Shown piece by piece: positions 8,501 through 17,354 of a stretch of 64,000 nt of DNA. Location of the stretch: assembly GCA_965243145.1 (NCBI GenBank), contig CBDEUB010000002.1:124001-188000 (forward strand), read 5' to 3'. Each line of letters begins with the position of its first letter. Position 1 is the stretch's first letter. Position numbers and translations under genes: made by a program. The stretch comes from CBDBLK01 sp965243145. GTDB lineage: Bacteria > Bdellovibrionota > Bacteriovoracia > Bacteriovoracales > Bacteriovoracaceae. The notes beneath the pieces were generated by a model. The model made no database searches. It was not told where the DNA came from and was given only the letters and a program-made list of their open reading frames with translations.

Positions 8501-10056
8501 GTTTTGGCCAGGGGCAGTTGCCCGGGCGCATTGACATCGACGATGGTTCCCCCACCCAAGGTGTTGCAGGCGGCCTGGGGATTGCCCTCGCTGTCGTCGT
8601 TGGCATTCACGCAAAAGACCAAATTACCTTCTAAGAGGGCGGGAGAGATGCGGTAGGTGAGCACTTCCCCGGGCACTCCGTTAAAGACGGCATCGTCGTT
8701 GTACACCGTGGAGGTGATGGGATTGGCCCCCGCCGTGAGGTCGTTGATGCCCAGTCCGTCGGTGTTGACCACATGGTAGACCTGTTCCACTCGCGCCCGC
8801 CCAGTGACAAAAGTGGCGCTGGAGTCGATTTGATCTTCCGGGGAGAAAATGTCGGGGCCTTGTGCGGTGGCGTCCATGGTGATAAAAATGTCGTTGTTTT
8901 CCCGATCCACAAAGGTCACTGTCCCAGTGGTGCCGCGGTCGTTGGAGGCCCTTCCCCCGGCGTTGAAGGCGGCGGCGTTGTCAACTTCCAAGAGCAGGGT
9001 GCGGCCGATGGTTTGATCGATGTACACTTCGTCGATGTCGGTGGCGGTGATGATCTCTACGGCGGCGGTGAGCGCCACTCCGGCCCCGGAAATGGGGTGG
9101 TACACCCGCACCCGGGAAGTGCTGCCGGCGGTGTAACCGCTGGGAGTGCCGCTGATGGTGCCGGTTTCACTGTCGAGGGCAATGCCGGCGGGCAGGCCAT
9201 CGGCATTGGGGTCGAGATCGAAAAAAATGTCGTTGGCCTCTTGAAGTAGAGGAGAGACGGTGGGGTTGTTGGTTAAAGCGTCGCTGCCGATATTGAGGCG
9301 GATGGGGTTGGTGCGGGAGTAGGTGAAGAGGGTGGGGGGATCGACCACCGTCAGGCGGATGATCTGAGTGGCCAAGACCTGGCCGTTGGTGGTGCTGCGG
9401 GCGCTGATGGTGTATTCCTGGTTCACCCGGGTGTCCATGGCGAAGGAGGAGTTGATTTCGGCGATATTGGAATTGCCGGGGTTGATCGCCAGGTTGCCCC
9501 CTAGGTTGGGTTCGGTGGAGTAGCTGGCCACTCCGCTGTTGGTTTGATCGACTCCGGCGGAGTTGAGCAGTTGCCCGCGCATGATGACCGGATATTCCAT
9601 GGTGTTGTAGAGGCGCATGGGTTCGGCGGTGATGCGGGTGGTGGCGGTGCCGGAGGTGTTCCATATCGCCATGCCCTGGCGGTAGATCAGGGACACGGGA
9701 TCGGTGGTGATGTACAGGCGGTTGTTTTCATCATCCACATGGTAGACGGTTGCCAGGCCCTCGTAGCCGCGGGTGGCGTTGCCGTCCAGGGGAACATTGC
9801 ATTGGGCGAAGGAGGTAAAGCGGCAGATATAGAGGTTGTCGCCGTTGCTGAATCCGCTGGTGTTCACCACATCGAACCACAGGCGTTGATTGGCCTGGAA
9901 GCTGTAACTCAAGGTATAGCTTTGCACCGGAGTAGCGCTGCTGCCGCTGGATGATTCCCCTTCCGCACCGTCTTGTTTGGAAGAGGAGGGCAGGCAGGCC
10001 GACAACCCCGCTGCCAAGAATAGTGCCAATGTCAAGTTTTTGAACCTATCCACCAA
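5593..10056 (-). CDS. Giant lipoprotein with Ig-like repeats
   Basis: A 1487-residue protein, probably from TTG 10056 (AGGAAA upstream; GTG 10053 is the alternative). The signal peptide ends in the lipobox LSAC, followed by a Ser/Gly linker, so it is a lipid-anchored envelope or surface protein. Putative-Ig (He_PIG-like) units show as LPAGIALDSETGTISGTPSG (~300) and LPNGLEIDPNTGEISGIPTG (~880). Between them are beta-rich repeats with VYHVDDENNRLYI-type strands. The last ~450 residues are cysteine-rich (CNCTLQTEEVSC, CEAGTC, CTDGNCED) and would need disulfides. No enzyme motif is seen; adhesion or surface display is the likely role. The stop codon abuts element E1. Confidence 0.7.
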   Translation of the reverse strand: MVDRFKNLTLALFLAAGLSACLPSSSKQDGAEGESSSGSSATPVQSYTLSYSFQANQRLWFDVVNTSGFSNGDNLYICRFTSFAQCNVPLDGNATRGYEGLATVYHVDDENNRLYITTDPVSLIYRQGMAIWNTSGTATTRITAEPMRLYNTMEYPVIMRGQLLNSAGVDQTNSGVASYSTEPNLGGNLAINPGNSNIAEINSSFAMDTRVNQEYTISARSTTNGQVLATQIIRLTVVDPPTLFTYSRTNPIRLNIGSDALTNNPTVSPLLQEANDIFFDLDPNADGLPAGIALDSETGTISGTPSGYTAGSTSRVRVYHPISGAGVALTAAVEIITATDIDEVYIDQTIGRTLLLEVDNAAAFNAGGRASNDRGTTGTVTFVDRENNDIFITMDATAQGPDIFSPEDQIDSSATFVTGRARVEQVYHVVNTDGLGINDLTAGANPITSTVYNDDAVFNGVPGEVLTYRISPALLEGNLVFCVNANDDSEGNPQAACNTLGGGTIVDVNAPGQLPLAKTIFRLNVANSLGRTHSTNFGLTIVELPSNLSLAQLQYLPINPVVDGTFHQGTFISARPAQAEDDDDEAEVSAKIIDVYRNAGGNIEGLLVKSERKILFEEELDNEVPFYSSETTVRQFQYLYVTDATPFTPGTMISSSMRGLATILPNGVDTNDNRLAIELLNDNFFTLGHSIDDQLAYATREAVVIGHTDQSFVNFIATLANSSNFGPGEMITGAGAPPARGWVVFNDTIRNRIFVRHLNGTFSDGDTISDSDSNTTTINSLNANYLRVQFPVAQADDPNLDFQEGQNIVTYDGAAAAHLGSGVILDQTDASADRVLTVQWESGSFEANSDMTSDNFITDFTASNVTSDSVSHESFYSIYAGSPVNLQTYLRGSFTSVEVDPSLPNGLEIDPNTGEISGIPTGISGRTTYNLTVRNNSIPITYSFDLEVLSQFYIYQETLRANAGGGGNNQALGNSSSYVMHKTGQGFQTADCRVTNKHITRDANGIVTDQDKINDIVCFLDGGEEDLFFQGINFKIHASPGMCEYVNYRPYGYSSFPPFQTAGDTVYTQYNDIGDGDVTQCTGWSGQGVGNGAAFPIDTTGVRQAGPTANRLWGEVYCEAGTCAGAGDNAADEITCLGNHNSGLPNDRSPNCDEGSYTLNTYNCEVPNAAPGGPCNCTLQTEEVSCGGEVANCSEGPATETDGIDDLDVVDRLIIFSFFGLDGHDIVIPDPFGQDIGFVDNIFLANWTSLTEGPGPLRNCVTDGGFNYDADSWESYNLIDPDPGGPVSSDFGTAALNQLDPTFGLGNKSYEFQCNDAAGDIKARIRVFVREWNRDFSPEDGIDNLSVATPELAKEDDSTVGCFGTRCNNIRDWDDLFFWRVWPVPAGTALPAASLPTFTTCNAHRGRVAAPVTINATMGQRGGECTDGNCEDELYPGVLIAVDGLAYVVTGVAAGTFTVSVPFAEDYTVENAIVLSNIPFPLHAPTR

Positions 10057-10157
10057 GGTTCATTTTCCTACACCTTGAAACTCCAGCATTGAAAGGGGCA
10101 ACAATTTCCCGAAAGTTTTGCGATTTTTAAGTAAATTCATCGGCCAAAAGTGAATAC

Positions 10158-10185
10158 TTGAAATTTTCAAAGGTATCAGTATAAT
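10158..10185 (+). promoter_or_regulatory. Promoter of the 10.2 kb AT-rich gene pair
   Basis: TTGAAA (10158-10163), 16 bp, then a perfect TATAAT (10180-10185). Transcription should begin within 1-3 bases of the ATG at 10194, leaving almost no leader and no ribosome-binding site. Confidence 0.6.
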
Positions 10186-10193
10186 CGCCTTAA

Positions 10194-10775
10194 ATGGGTA
10201 TCTTGGATAAAAGTATTAAACAGGTGAGTGCTATGGCCATCGTTTTTGTGGCCGTTTCGTATTCGTTTACCTTGGGTTATATTGAATATCTTAAAATCCC
10301 AGAGACACCAGAATATCTCGAGGCCACAAACTTTTTTATTAGGGCCATTTTCTATGCGGGAAGGGGTACGGCCTTGCTTTATGTGATGCTACCCATTTGT
10401 GGGTTTTTGACATTAATTTATACTACAGATTTTATTGTAGAATGTCTAGGGAAACACATTCCTGATTGTTGGAAAGACAATGGCAAATCTTTCGCAATGT
10501 ATCTGGTGTTTATTTTTTCTACAACAATGCTGGCGTTTTGCATGTATTGTTTGGGAAAAGAATCTTTGGATAGCAAGGAAGAGGCCATTTTTCCCATGGC
10601 CATATTATCCGAGAGAAATTCAGAAGAAAATCGAATTGTTTGGTTCGGGAAAAAGGCCACCTATTATTTGGAATGTAATCCTAACCAGCTTGAATTGAGG
10701 GGGGTGAACGATGAGGAAAAAATTATTTTTTCTAGACAAATTTTTGGTACTGCTGTTTCTAACTTTTGCAAGTAA
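10194..10775 (+). CDS. Small membrane protein of unknown function
   Basis: A 193-residue protein. Hydrophobic segments lie near 12-28 (VSAMAIVFVAVSYSFTLGYI), 50-80 (FFIRAIFYAGRGTALLYVML onward) and 100-117 (MYLVFIFSTTMLAFCMYCLG), giving three membrane helices and a C-terminal soluble tail of ~70 residues. No family recognised. It is AT-rich compared with the flanking giant genes and overlaps the next gene by 65 bp. The pair is bracketed by imperfect repeats (10112-10160 and 11330-11385), which suggests an inserted two-gene block. Confidence 0.65.
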   Translation: MGILDKSIKQVSAMAIVFVAVSYSFTLGYIEYLKIPETPEYLEATNFFIRAIFYAGRGTALLYVMLPICGFLTLIYTTDFIVECLGKHIPDCWKDNGKSFAMYLVFIFSTTMLAFCMYCLGKESLDSKEEAIFPMAILSERNSEENRIVWFGKKATYYLECNPNQLELRGVNDEEKIIFSRQIFGTAVSNFCK

Positions 10776-11325
10776 TAATCTTTATGCAGGCCCATGTGCG
10801 GTCGACAGAGGTGAAGGGGAGACTTTTCTCTTTGGGAGGCATTGTGTCGAAGTTGATAATGGAGGAAAAAAGGGTTATAAAGATTACTTGGTATCCACCT
10901 GTACTTACAGACTGTGTAAAGTCAGCAATGTTAGCGATGCTAACAAAAAAGTTCTTGAAAAGGACAGTAGTTCTTGTGGGATTCCTGCACCAGGAGCACC
11001 GTCTCCATTATCGTTTAGTCATTCTTCTATAAAAGGAGACATCCAAATTCTGCTGGAAATTTTAGGGAATTACTATAAAAACAAATCTTCTGCGCAAAAA
11101 GCGTTGGGGTTGGGTTTCAATTTTGACAACTATTTGGTGCTTGAAGCAAGTGAAATTCCAGCAAATTCAATCAGTGATTATTTAAATTCTAAAAAGGCCA
11201 AGGATTTTTTGCAAAAATCTCGTTTGAGATATGTACTCCACTTTCAAGACGATAAAATATCTGCTTATGAAGTTGGTACGGGCAAATCAATCCCCCTTGA
11301 TAAAGCATTGCTAGAATGTAGATAA
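10711..11325 (+). CDS. Secreted protein of unknown function
   Basis: A 204-residue protein from the ATG at 10711, preceded by TTGAGGGGGGTGAACG. The signal peptide runs to about residue 26 (VLLFLTFASNNLYA|GP). The mature part has a cysteine-rich first third (CAVDRGEG, RHCVEV, STCTYRLCK, SSSCGIP) and a helical second half (IQILLEILGNYYKN...). No family recognised. It is translationally coupled to the membrane protein before it, so the two may work together in the envelope. Confidence 0.65.
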   Translation: MRKKLFFLDKFLVLLFLTFASNNLYAGPCAVDRGEGETFLFGRHCVEVDNGGKKGYKDYLVSTCTYRLCKVSNVSDANKKVLEKDSSSCGIPAPGAPSPLSFSHSSIKGDIQILLEILGNYYKNKSSAQKALGLGFNFDNYLVLEASEIPANSISDYLNSKKAKDFLQKSRLRYVLHFQDDKISAYEVGTGKSIPLDKALLECR

Positions 11326-11450
11326 ATTCCCTAAAAATTTGAATTTTGCGAGTGAATTTCTCGGCCAAAAGCAAAGTCTTGGCCTTTGGCAAAATTTTTT
11401 CTTAAACTATTGGGAGAAGGATCGATCACAACACGAACAAGGAGTTCGCC

Positions 11451-14400
11451 GTGTCCCATCTCAAACTTGCCTTTATCTTTCTTTTTATCTTTTCCGCCCT
11501 GGCCAGTTGCAGCGACGACGATAGCAACGGCAGTTCCGCAGGCAATATTTTCGGTGACGGTGGTGGAAGCGGTGGCGGGGGTGGCAGCAACTTGCCGGCC
11601 TTGACGGGAGTGTCAGTTTCCAGCAATCACGGCAAAACTCCCTTTAACAGCAATTTTAGCTTGGGCGTGCAGGGCGTGCAGAATTCTGATCGCTTGGAGA
11701 TTTTCACTGATGCCGCTTGTTCGGGGAATGCCGTGGACAATCCTCCGCCTTTAACTAATGTTCAGAACTCCCTCTACACTTATGGCCGTTCCCTCAATCC
11801 AGACTTGGAGGGACAGCACACCTTTGCCGTGCAGGTCAACCGCCAGGGGTATCAACCGGGTTGTTTTGCCACCACGATCGACTATCGCTCCGTGGGCATT
11901 TCCGCGGGGGGGGAACATTCGTGTGCTATTCTCCACAACGGGTTGCTCAAGTGTTGGGGCGAGGGAAATAATGGAAGGTTGGGAAGTGGGGCCACTGATG
12001 ACTTGGGAGATGGCGAAGACGGGTTTAACCTCCCTCCGGTCAGGATTGGCGGGGATTTGCGCCTGCGCCCCCGCAAAGTGCTGGCCGATGGGTACGCCAA
12101 CACCTGCGCCCTGATGGACGACAAGCACCTGTACTGTTTTGGAGCGGGGGCCACGGGAATCTTGGGCACGGGCAATACCAACGATGTCGGAGATGTCCCT
12201 GGCCAGATGGAGGCCTTGAGCGCGGTGGATTTGGGCAATGCTTTGGGCACACCCCACTTGGTGTGGGACTTTGCCATGGGAGGGGATAGCACCAATAGCA
12301 GGGGCCATATATGCGCCCTGTTGGGGGAGCAAGAGTCCGATCTCACCCTCAAGTGTTGGGGCAGCAACAATGACGGGCAGTTGGGGTACGGAGATACCAC
12401 AACCCGGGGAACCGGAAGCAATGAAATGGGCAATAGCTTATTAGAGGTAAATTTGGGTACTGACTCGCAGGGGACTAACTTGCGGCCAGTTCAAGTGGCC
12501 CTAGGACGCGCCCACACTTGCGTTTTATTAAATGACGATTCGGTCAAGTGTTGGGGAGACAATAACAGCGGCCAGTTGGGCAATGGAACCACCGGAACGG
12601 ATGTCGATCAACCGGCGGCCACGGCGGTCAATTTGGGTACAGACCGCACGGCAGTGGCGATCGCCGCAGGCGGTGATCATACATGTGCCCTGTTGGACAA
12701 CAACGAACTTAAATGTTGGGGCGAAAATGGCAATGGCCAATTGGGCATAGGGACGAATGCCGATGCCAATGCGCCGGGGGCGGCGGCCAATTTTGGATCC
12801 CAGACGGCGGTGGCGATGGCACTGGGTGATTCACACACATGCGCCTTGTTAAATAATGACGAACTCAAATGTTGGGGGAAGGGAGACGATGGCCAGTTGG
12901 GCCAGGGAGGCATGAGCGATACAAATGCGCCGGGAACGGAAGTCAGCTTAGGCCAGGGCCGCACGGCCATATCCATCACCGCCGGGGCCTCTCACACTTG
13001 CGCCCGCTTGGACGACAACACATTTAAATGCTGGGGTAATGGGGCCAATGGCCGTTTGGGATTGGGATCCCCTACCTCGATCGGCCAACCGGGCAATGCC
13101 ATCAATTTGGCCGACGGTTATTACCCCGTGCGTGGCCTCTCCATGGGAGCAAACCACGCCTGCGCTATCTTTGGCCTGGGGAATGTCAAGTGCTGGGGAG
13201 GGGCCAACAGTTATGGCCAATTGGGACAGGGAAATTCTGATCAAATAGGCCATGCCAGTGCTGGGGCCAGCGACCAACTCCACGAAATTGATCCAGTAAA
13301 CTTGGGAGAGGGAGTCACCGCCCTCCAGGTGGCGGCGGGAACCAACCACTCCTGCGCCGTGGTGCGCACGGCGACTAATGATCAAAGGGTGAAGTGTTGG
13401 GGCAGAAATAATGTGGGCCAATTGGGCCTGGGGGACACCGATGATAGAGGAGATGCTGCCGGGGAAATGGGAGCAAACTTGGCCAGTATCAACTTTGGCA
13501 GTGCCAGTGTAGAGGAAATTGGTGCCGGGGCAGATTTTACTTGCGTTCGTTTAGACGACGCTACCGTTCGTTGTTGGGGTGAAAATGGCGCTGGCCAATT
13601 GGGTATTACGGGCAGCACTGACGATATAGGTGATGATGAAGCGGTGGACTCCAGTGCTGTGACGGTCACTTTTCCCACGGGTAGGACTCCCCGCACTTTG
13701 AGTGTGGGGAGCAATCATGCTTGTGCTCTCTTGGATAATAACGATGTGGCCTGTTGGGGTGGCAACGATAGGGGCCAGTTGGGGCGAGGAACCATTGGCA
13801 CTAATGAAACGGATGCCAACGGTATTGTCGGAGGAAGTCTGAAGGCCGATGTGGTGGTGGCGGGCAATGAAACCACTTGTGTAATAGAGAACAGCACCTC
13901 AAATGTGAGGTGCTGGGGTTCCAACATTTCGGGAAAACTGGGTATTAACAATAGTCTTCCAGCAGAAATATTGGCCCCCCAAAACGCCGTCGACTTGTTC
14001 ACGGGAATCAACAACGACGGCGTTTCCCTGCTCGGTTTGGGTGGTGCTCATGTCTGCGCTGCCGCCAACAATGCCGGGGGGAACCTGATCTGCTGGGGCA
14101 GCAATAGTCAGGGCCAACTGGGCCAGGGGCAAACTTTCTCAGAACTTGGTGCCATTGGAATTACTGGTACACAAGTAAGTCAGGCCAATCCCCTCAATTT
14201 GGGTATCATTTTGGCCCTCTCTCTAGGAGGCCCACAGGGTTGTATTATCAATGGCCACTTTCAGGTTCAGTGCTGGGGGGATAACGATCGTGGAAAACTA
14301 GGCCTGGGCAACACTTATGATTACGGGGACGCCGCCGGCGAGATCGGCCAGATGGGGGAAAAACTCAACTTCGGGGGAGTGGAAATCGGCGGCATGGCCT

Positions 14401-17228
14401 ACACCCAGGCCACTCTGGCCGGCCTTTCGGGAGTTTGGGAGGACAGTGAAGGGGTTTCCTTCAACAGTCAAATCGAAGGCAGCTTTAGCGGAGTGGAAGA
14501 GTACGATACCGTGCAAATCTTCCCCAATGGCCGTTGCGAGGGTGTGGCCAGTCAGGATATTACCATAGGTGCGGGCCGGTCCAGCTTTGACTACCGAGAA
14601 TCCATCAATCCGGACTTGGAGCGTACCGCTTTTTCCGTGCGGGTGGATCGCGGAGGGATTGCCTCCAATTGTTTTTCGCTCAACCCTAAATACCGCACCT
14701 TGAGTGTTTCCGCCGGGGGAGAGCACTCCTGCGCCATCACTGGCAATGGCCTGCTCAAATGCTGGGGCGAGGGAGATGATGGAAGGTTGGGAAGCGGGGC
14801 CACTGTTGACTTGGGAGATAACAACAACGAAGACGGAATCGACCTCAATCCAGTGAATCTCGCGGGCCAAATCAGGGAGCGCGTCCGCAAAGTGGTGGCC
14901 GGAGGATCGCACACTTGCGCCCTGATGGAAGATCGCCGCCTGTATTGTTTTGGCGAGAACGCTTCCGGGCAATTGGGATTGGGCCACACCAACGATACGG
15001 GAGATGCTGCTGGAGAAATGGAGGAACTTCTCCCCGTGGCCGTAGGTACTACCTCCGGAGGTGATCCCCTGCCGGTATGGGATTTTGATCTGGGAGAAAA
15101 CCACACTTGTGCCCTGGTGGGGGAACAATCCGATGCTCTCGCTCTCAAATGTTGGGGGGAAAATGGCAATGGGCAGTTGGGAGATGGAAACAGCGTAACC
15201 GATGTCAGTGATCCCAGCAGTGCTACTGCGGTGAATTTTGGCAGCAATATCAATCCAGTGGCCATAAGCGTGGGCGGCAATCACACTTGCGCCCTTTTGA
15301 GCAACGATGAACTCAAATGCTGGGGGAGCAACGCCGACGGGCAGTTGGGCGATGGAAACTCGCCAAACAATGCCGATTCTCCACCGGCGGGCGAGATAAA
15401 TTTGGGCATAGGCCGCACGGCAGTGGCGATCAGTGCTGGCGGGTCGCACACCTGCGCCCTGCTCGACAACAGTGATCTCAAGTGTTGGGGGGGCAATGCT
15501 AACGGGCAATTGGGTTCGGGAACTAACAGTCCCACCAATACACCAGGATCGCTTATCGACCTGGGAGCAACCTTTATCCCAGCGGCGGTCAGTGCGGGAG
15601 GATCGCACACTTGCGCCATATCCAGAAACTCTACTGGTACTGGTGGCGCTCTCAAATGTTGGGGAGAGGGCACTAATGGCCGTTTGGGCGTTGGAAACAC
15701 CAATGATATAACCCTTCCAAACGCCAACACCTCAGATGTGACTATCAGTGGAGGCACACAGGTGGTGGCCATTAGTGCAGGGGCGGCCCATTCCTGTGCT
15801 CTCTTGAGCAACAATAGTATCCATTGTTGGGGGAGTGCCGCCAGTGGCCGGCTTTTAAATAGTAGTGGAAGTTCTGACCAGAATGTTCCCGGAACAGCAC
15901 TCAGTTTGGCGGAAACTTATTATCCGGTGCGGGGGATCGCCATGGGGCCATCTCACGCCTGCGGCATCCTTGGCCCAGGCCTGGTCAAATGCTGGGGGGC
16001 CAATACCGATGGCCAATTGGGGCAGGGAGATACGCAACAAATCGGACACAACACTACCAATACCTTGACTTCCATTCCCCCGGTGGAGTTGGGAGCGGGA
16101 GTAACCGCCCTCAAAGTGGCGGTGGGAACCAGTCACTCTTGTGCCGTGGTTCGGGATGCCGCTAACAATCAGGGGGTGAAGTGCTGGGGCAAAAATGACT
16201 TGGGCCAAATGGGTTTGGGGACGGTGGCCTCTCCCATCGACAAAGTGGGGGATGGCCCCGGTGAAATGTCAAATATTCCCTTGCTCGACTTTGGCGAGGA
16301 CATTTTAGAGATCGGTGCCGGCGTGGATTTTACCTGTGTGCTCTTGGGCGACGATACGGTGAGATGCTGGGGCAAAAATGATGTCGGCCAGTTGGGACAA
16401 AACAGTTCCGTCAATATAGGCGACGACGATTGGACACCACCTGAGCAGGGACAGAGAACTTTGGACATCAGTAGTGTAACGGCGGTCAACTTTCCTTCGG
16501 CGGAAACAACTCCCCCCGTCAGTTTGAGTGTGGGTACTAATCACGCCTGTGTGCGTTTTCAAAGCCGTAATATTTTGTGTTGGGGAGGAAATGCCAAGGG
16601 CCAATTGGGCATCAGTGGAAACACCAACAATCTCGGGGACGACAGCACCAGGGCAGTCAGTGGGGCCACCGTGATTGCCGCCAGTGCTGTGCGAGTGGTG
16701 GCCGGAGATGAAACAACATGCGTGGTGAATAATAATAACAGCGTAAGATGTTTGGGAGATAATACTAACGGTGAAATGGGGATCAACGACATTACCACTA
16801 CGGAATACGACCAACTTCAGGCCGCAGTGGACTTGGTGAGTACTGGTGACGACACCGCCTATTGGCTTGGCCTAGGTGGCGGCCATGTTTGTATTAGCTT
16901 GCTCTGGACTTCTTCGGTGGCCCGTGGGGAATTGGTATGTTGGGGGGACAACGGAGCTGGCCAACTTGGCCAGGGTAATACTCAAGGCCTAGGCATCGAT
17001 TCCACCAATACGGTACAATCGGGAACGGCCATAGACTTGGACGGCGTTTTGGCCTTGAGCTTGGGGGGCGATTCCACTTGCGCTATCAACGCCGATTTTC
17101 AGGCCCAGTGTTGGGGTGAAGGCGGCAGCGGCCAACTTGGCCAGGGGGCGGCCACCAATATAGGGAATTCCGGTGGTTCCGTGGTGAATCCAACTCCGCT
17201 CGTCTTCGGCACATTCAGTATTCCGTAG
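11451..17228 (+). CDS. Giant RCC1-repeat lipoprotein (28 repeats)
   Basis: A 1925-residue protein from GTG 11451 (AAGGAG upstream). The lipobox LASC ends the signal peptide. Each RCC1 unit has the signature HTCALLDNNELKCWG...GQLG. I count 14 units in residues ~150-970 and 14 more in ~1090-1920, enough for four seven-bladed propellers. Each half begins with a related ~100-residue beta domain (SLGVQGVQNSDRLEIF and IEGSFSGVEEYDTVQIF). The order of unusual units (LYCFG, HACAIFGLG, HSCAVV...KCWG, FTCV) is the same in both halves, so the gene arose by duplication of a whole 14-repeat module. The paired cysteine in each repeat suggests disulfide-stabilised blades outside the cytoplasm. Probably a surface binding protein. 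Confidence 0.85.
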   Translation: MSHLKLAFIFLFIFSALASCSDDDSNGSSAGNIFGDGGGSGGGGGSNLPALTGVSVSSNHGKTPFNSNFSLGVQGVQNSDRLEIFTDAACSGNAVDNPPPLTNVQNSLYTYGRSLNPDLEGQHTFAVQVNRQGYQPGCFATTIDYRSVGISAGGEHSCAILHNGLLKCWGEGNNGRLGSGATDDLGDGEDGFNLPPVRIGGDLRLRPRKVLADGYANTCALMDDKHLYCFGAGATGILGTGNTNDVGDVPGQMEALSAVDLGNALGTPHLVWDFAMGGDSTNSRGHICALLGEQESDLTLKCWGSNNDGQLGYGDTTTRGTGSNEMGNSLLEVNLGTDSQGTNLRPVQVALGRAHTCVLLNDDSVKCWGDNNSGQLGNGTTGTDVDQPAATAVNLGTDRTAVAIAAGGDHTCALLDNNELKCWGENGNGQLGIGTNADANAPGAAANFGSQTAVAMALGDSHTCALLNNDELKCWGKGDDGQLGQGGMSDTNAPGTEVSLGQGRTAISITAGASHTCARLDDNTFKCWGNGANGRLGLGSPTSIGQPGNAINLADGYYPVRGLSMGANHACAIFGLGNVKCWGGANSYGQLGQGNSDQIGHASAGASDQLHEIDPVNLGEGVTALQVAAGTNHSCAVVRTATNDQRVKCWGRNNVGQLGLGDTDDRGDAAGEMGANLASINFGSASVEEIGAGADFTCVRLDDATVRCWGENGAGQLGITGSTDDIGDDEAVDSSAVTVTFPTGRTPRTLSVGSNHACALLDNNDVACWGGNDRGQLGRGTIGTNETDANGIVGGSLKADVVVAGNETTCVIENSTSNVRCWGSNISGKLGINNSLPAEILAPQNAVDLFTGINNDGVSLLGLGGAHVCAAANNAGGNLICWGSNSQGQLGQGQTFSELGAIGITGTQVSQANPLNLGIILALSLGGPQGCIINGHFQVQCWGDNDRGKLGLGNTYDYGDAAGEIGQMGEKLNFGGVEIGGMAYTQATLAGLSGVWEDSEGVSFNSQIEGSFSGVEEYDTVQIFPNGRCEGVASQDITIGAGRSSFDYRESINPDLERTAFSVRVDRGGIASNCFSLNPKYRTLSVSAGGEHSCAITGNGLLKCWGEGDDGRLGSGATVDLGDNNNEDGIDLNPVNLAGQIRERVRKVVAGGSHTCALMEDRRLYCFGENASGQLGLGHTNDTGDAAGEMEELLPVAVGTTSGGDPLPVWDFDLGENHTCALVGEQSDALALKCWGENGNGQLGDGNSVTDVSDPSSATAVNFGSNINPVAISVGGNHTCALLSNDELKCWGSNADGQLGDGNSPNNADSPPAGEINLGIGRTAVAISAGGSHTCALLDNSDLKCWGGNANGQLGSGTNSPTNTPGSLIDLGATFIPAAVSAGGSHTCAISRNSTGTGGALKCWGEGTNGRLGVGNTNDITLPNANTSDVTISGGTQVVAISAGAAHSCALLSNNSIHCWGSAASGRLLNSSGSSDQNVPGTALSLAETYYPVRGIAMGPSHACGILGPGLVKCWGANTDGQLGQGDTQQIGHNTTNTLTSIPPVELGAGVTALKVAVGTSHSCAVVRDAANNQGVKCWGKNDLGQMGLGTVASPIDKVGDGPGEMSNIPLLDFGEDILEIGAGVDFTCVLLGDDTVRCWGKNDVGQLGQNSSVNIGDDDWTPPEQGQRTLDISSVTAVNFPSAETTPPVSLSVGTNHACVRFQSRNILCWGGNAKGQLGISGNTNNLGDDSTRAVSGATVIAASAVRVVAGDETTCVVNNNNSVRCLGDNTNGEMGINDITTTEYDQLQAAVDLVSTGDDTAYWLGLGGGHVCISLLWTSSVARGELVCWGDNGAGQLGQGNTQGLGIDSTNTVQSGTAIDLDGVLALSLGGDSTCAINADFQAQCWGEGGSGQLGQGAATNIGNSGGSVVNPTPLVFGTFSIP

Positions 17229-17260
17229 AAATTGACGCATAAGTCAATTGTCGATCTCTA

Positions 17261-17293
17261 CCAGTAGCACCTTGTGGCCAAGGTGTTGCTGAT
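17261..17293 (+). terminator. Hairpin behind the RCC1 gene
   Basis: AGCACCTT (17266-17273) pairs with AAGGTGTTGCT (17280-17290), with one mismatch and a six-base loop, about 35 bp after the stop. There is no clean T-tract, so termination is only possible. Confidence 0.3.
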
Positions 17294-17354
17294 AGGCCAA
17301 TTTTATTTTAAAATGCGAAAAGTCTTTAACCTGCATAACCAGAGGTATATTTCA

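Noticed and set aside
7786..8634. Long plus-strand frames inside the 1487-residue lipoprotein
   Set aside because: They are antisense to a gene with a signal peptide, lipobox and Ig-like motifs, and are Gly/Val-rich and featureless.
14298..15608. A 436-residue minus-strand frame across the RCC1 gene
   Set aside because: It follows the RCC1 repeat period in antisense and has no independent start signals.
11900..17200. Periodic DNA repeats that might be taken for a CRISPR or minisatellite
   Set aside because: They code for RCC1 units of varied length and sequence; there are no fixed repeats with unique spacers.
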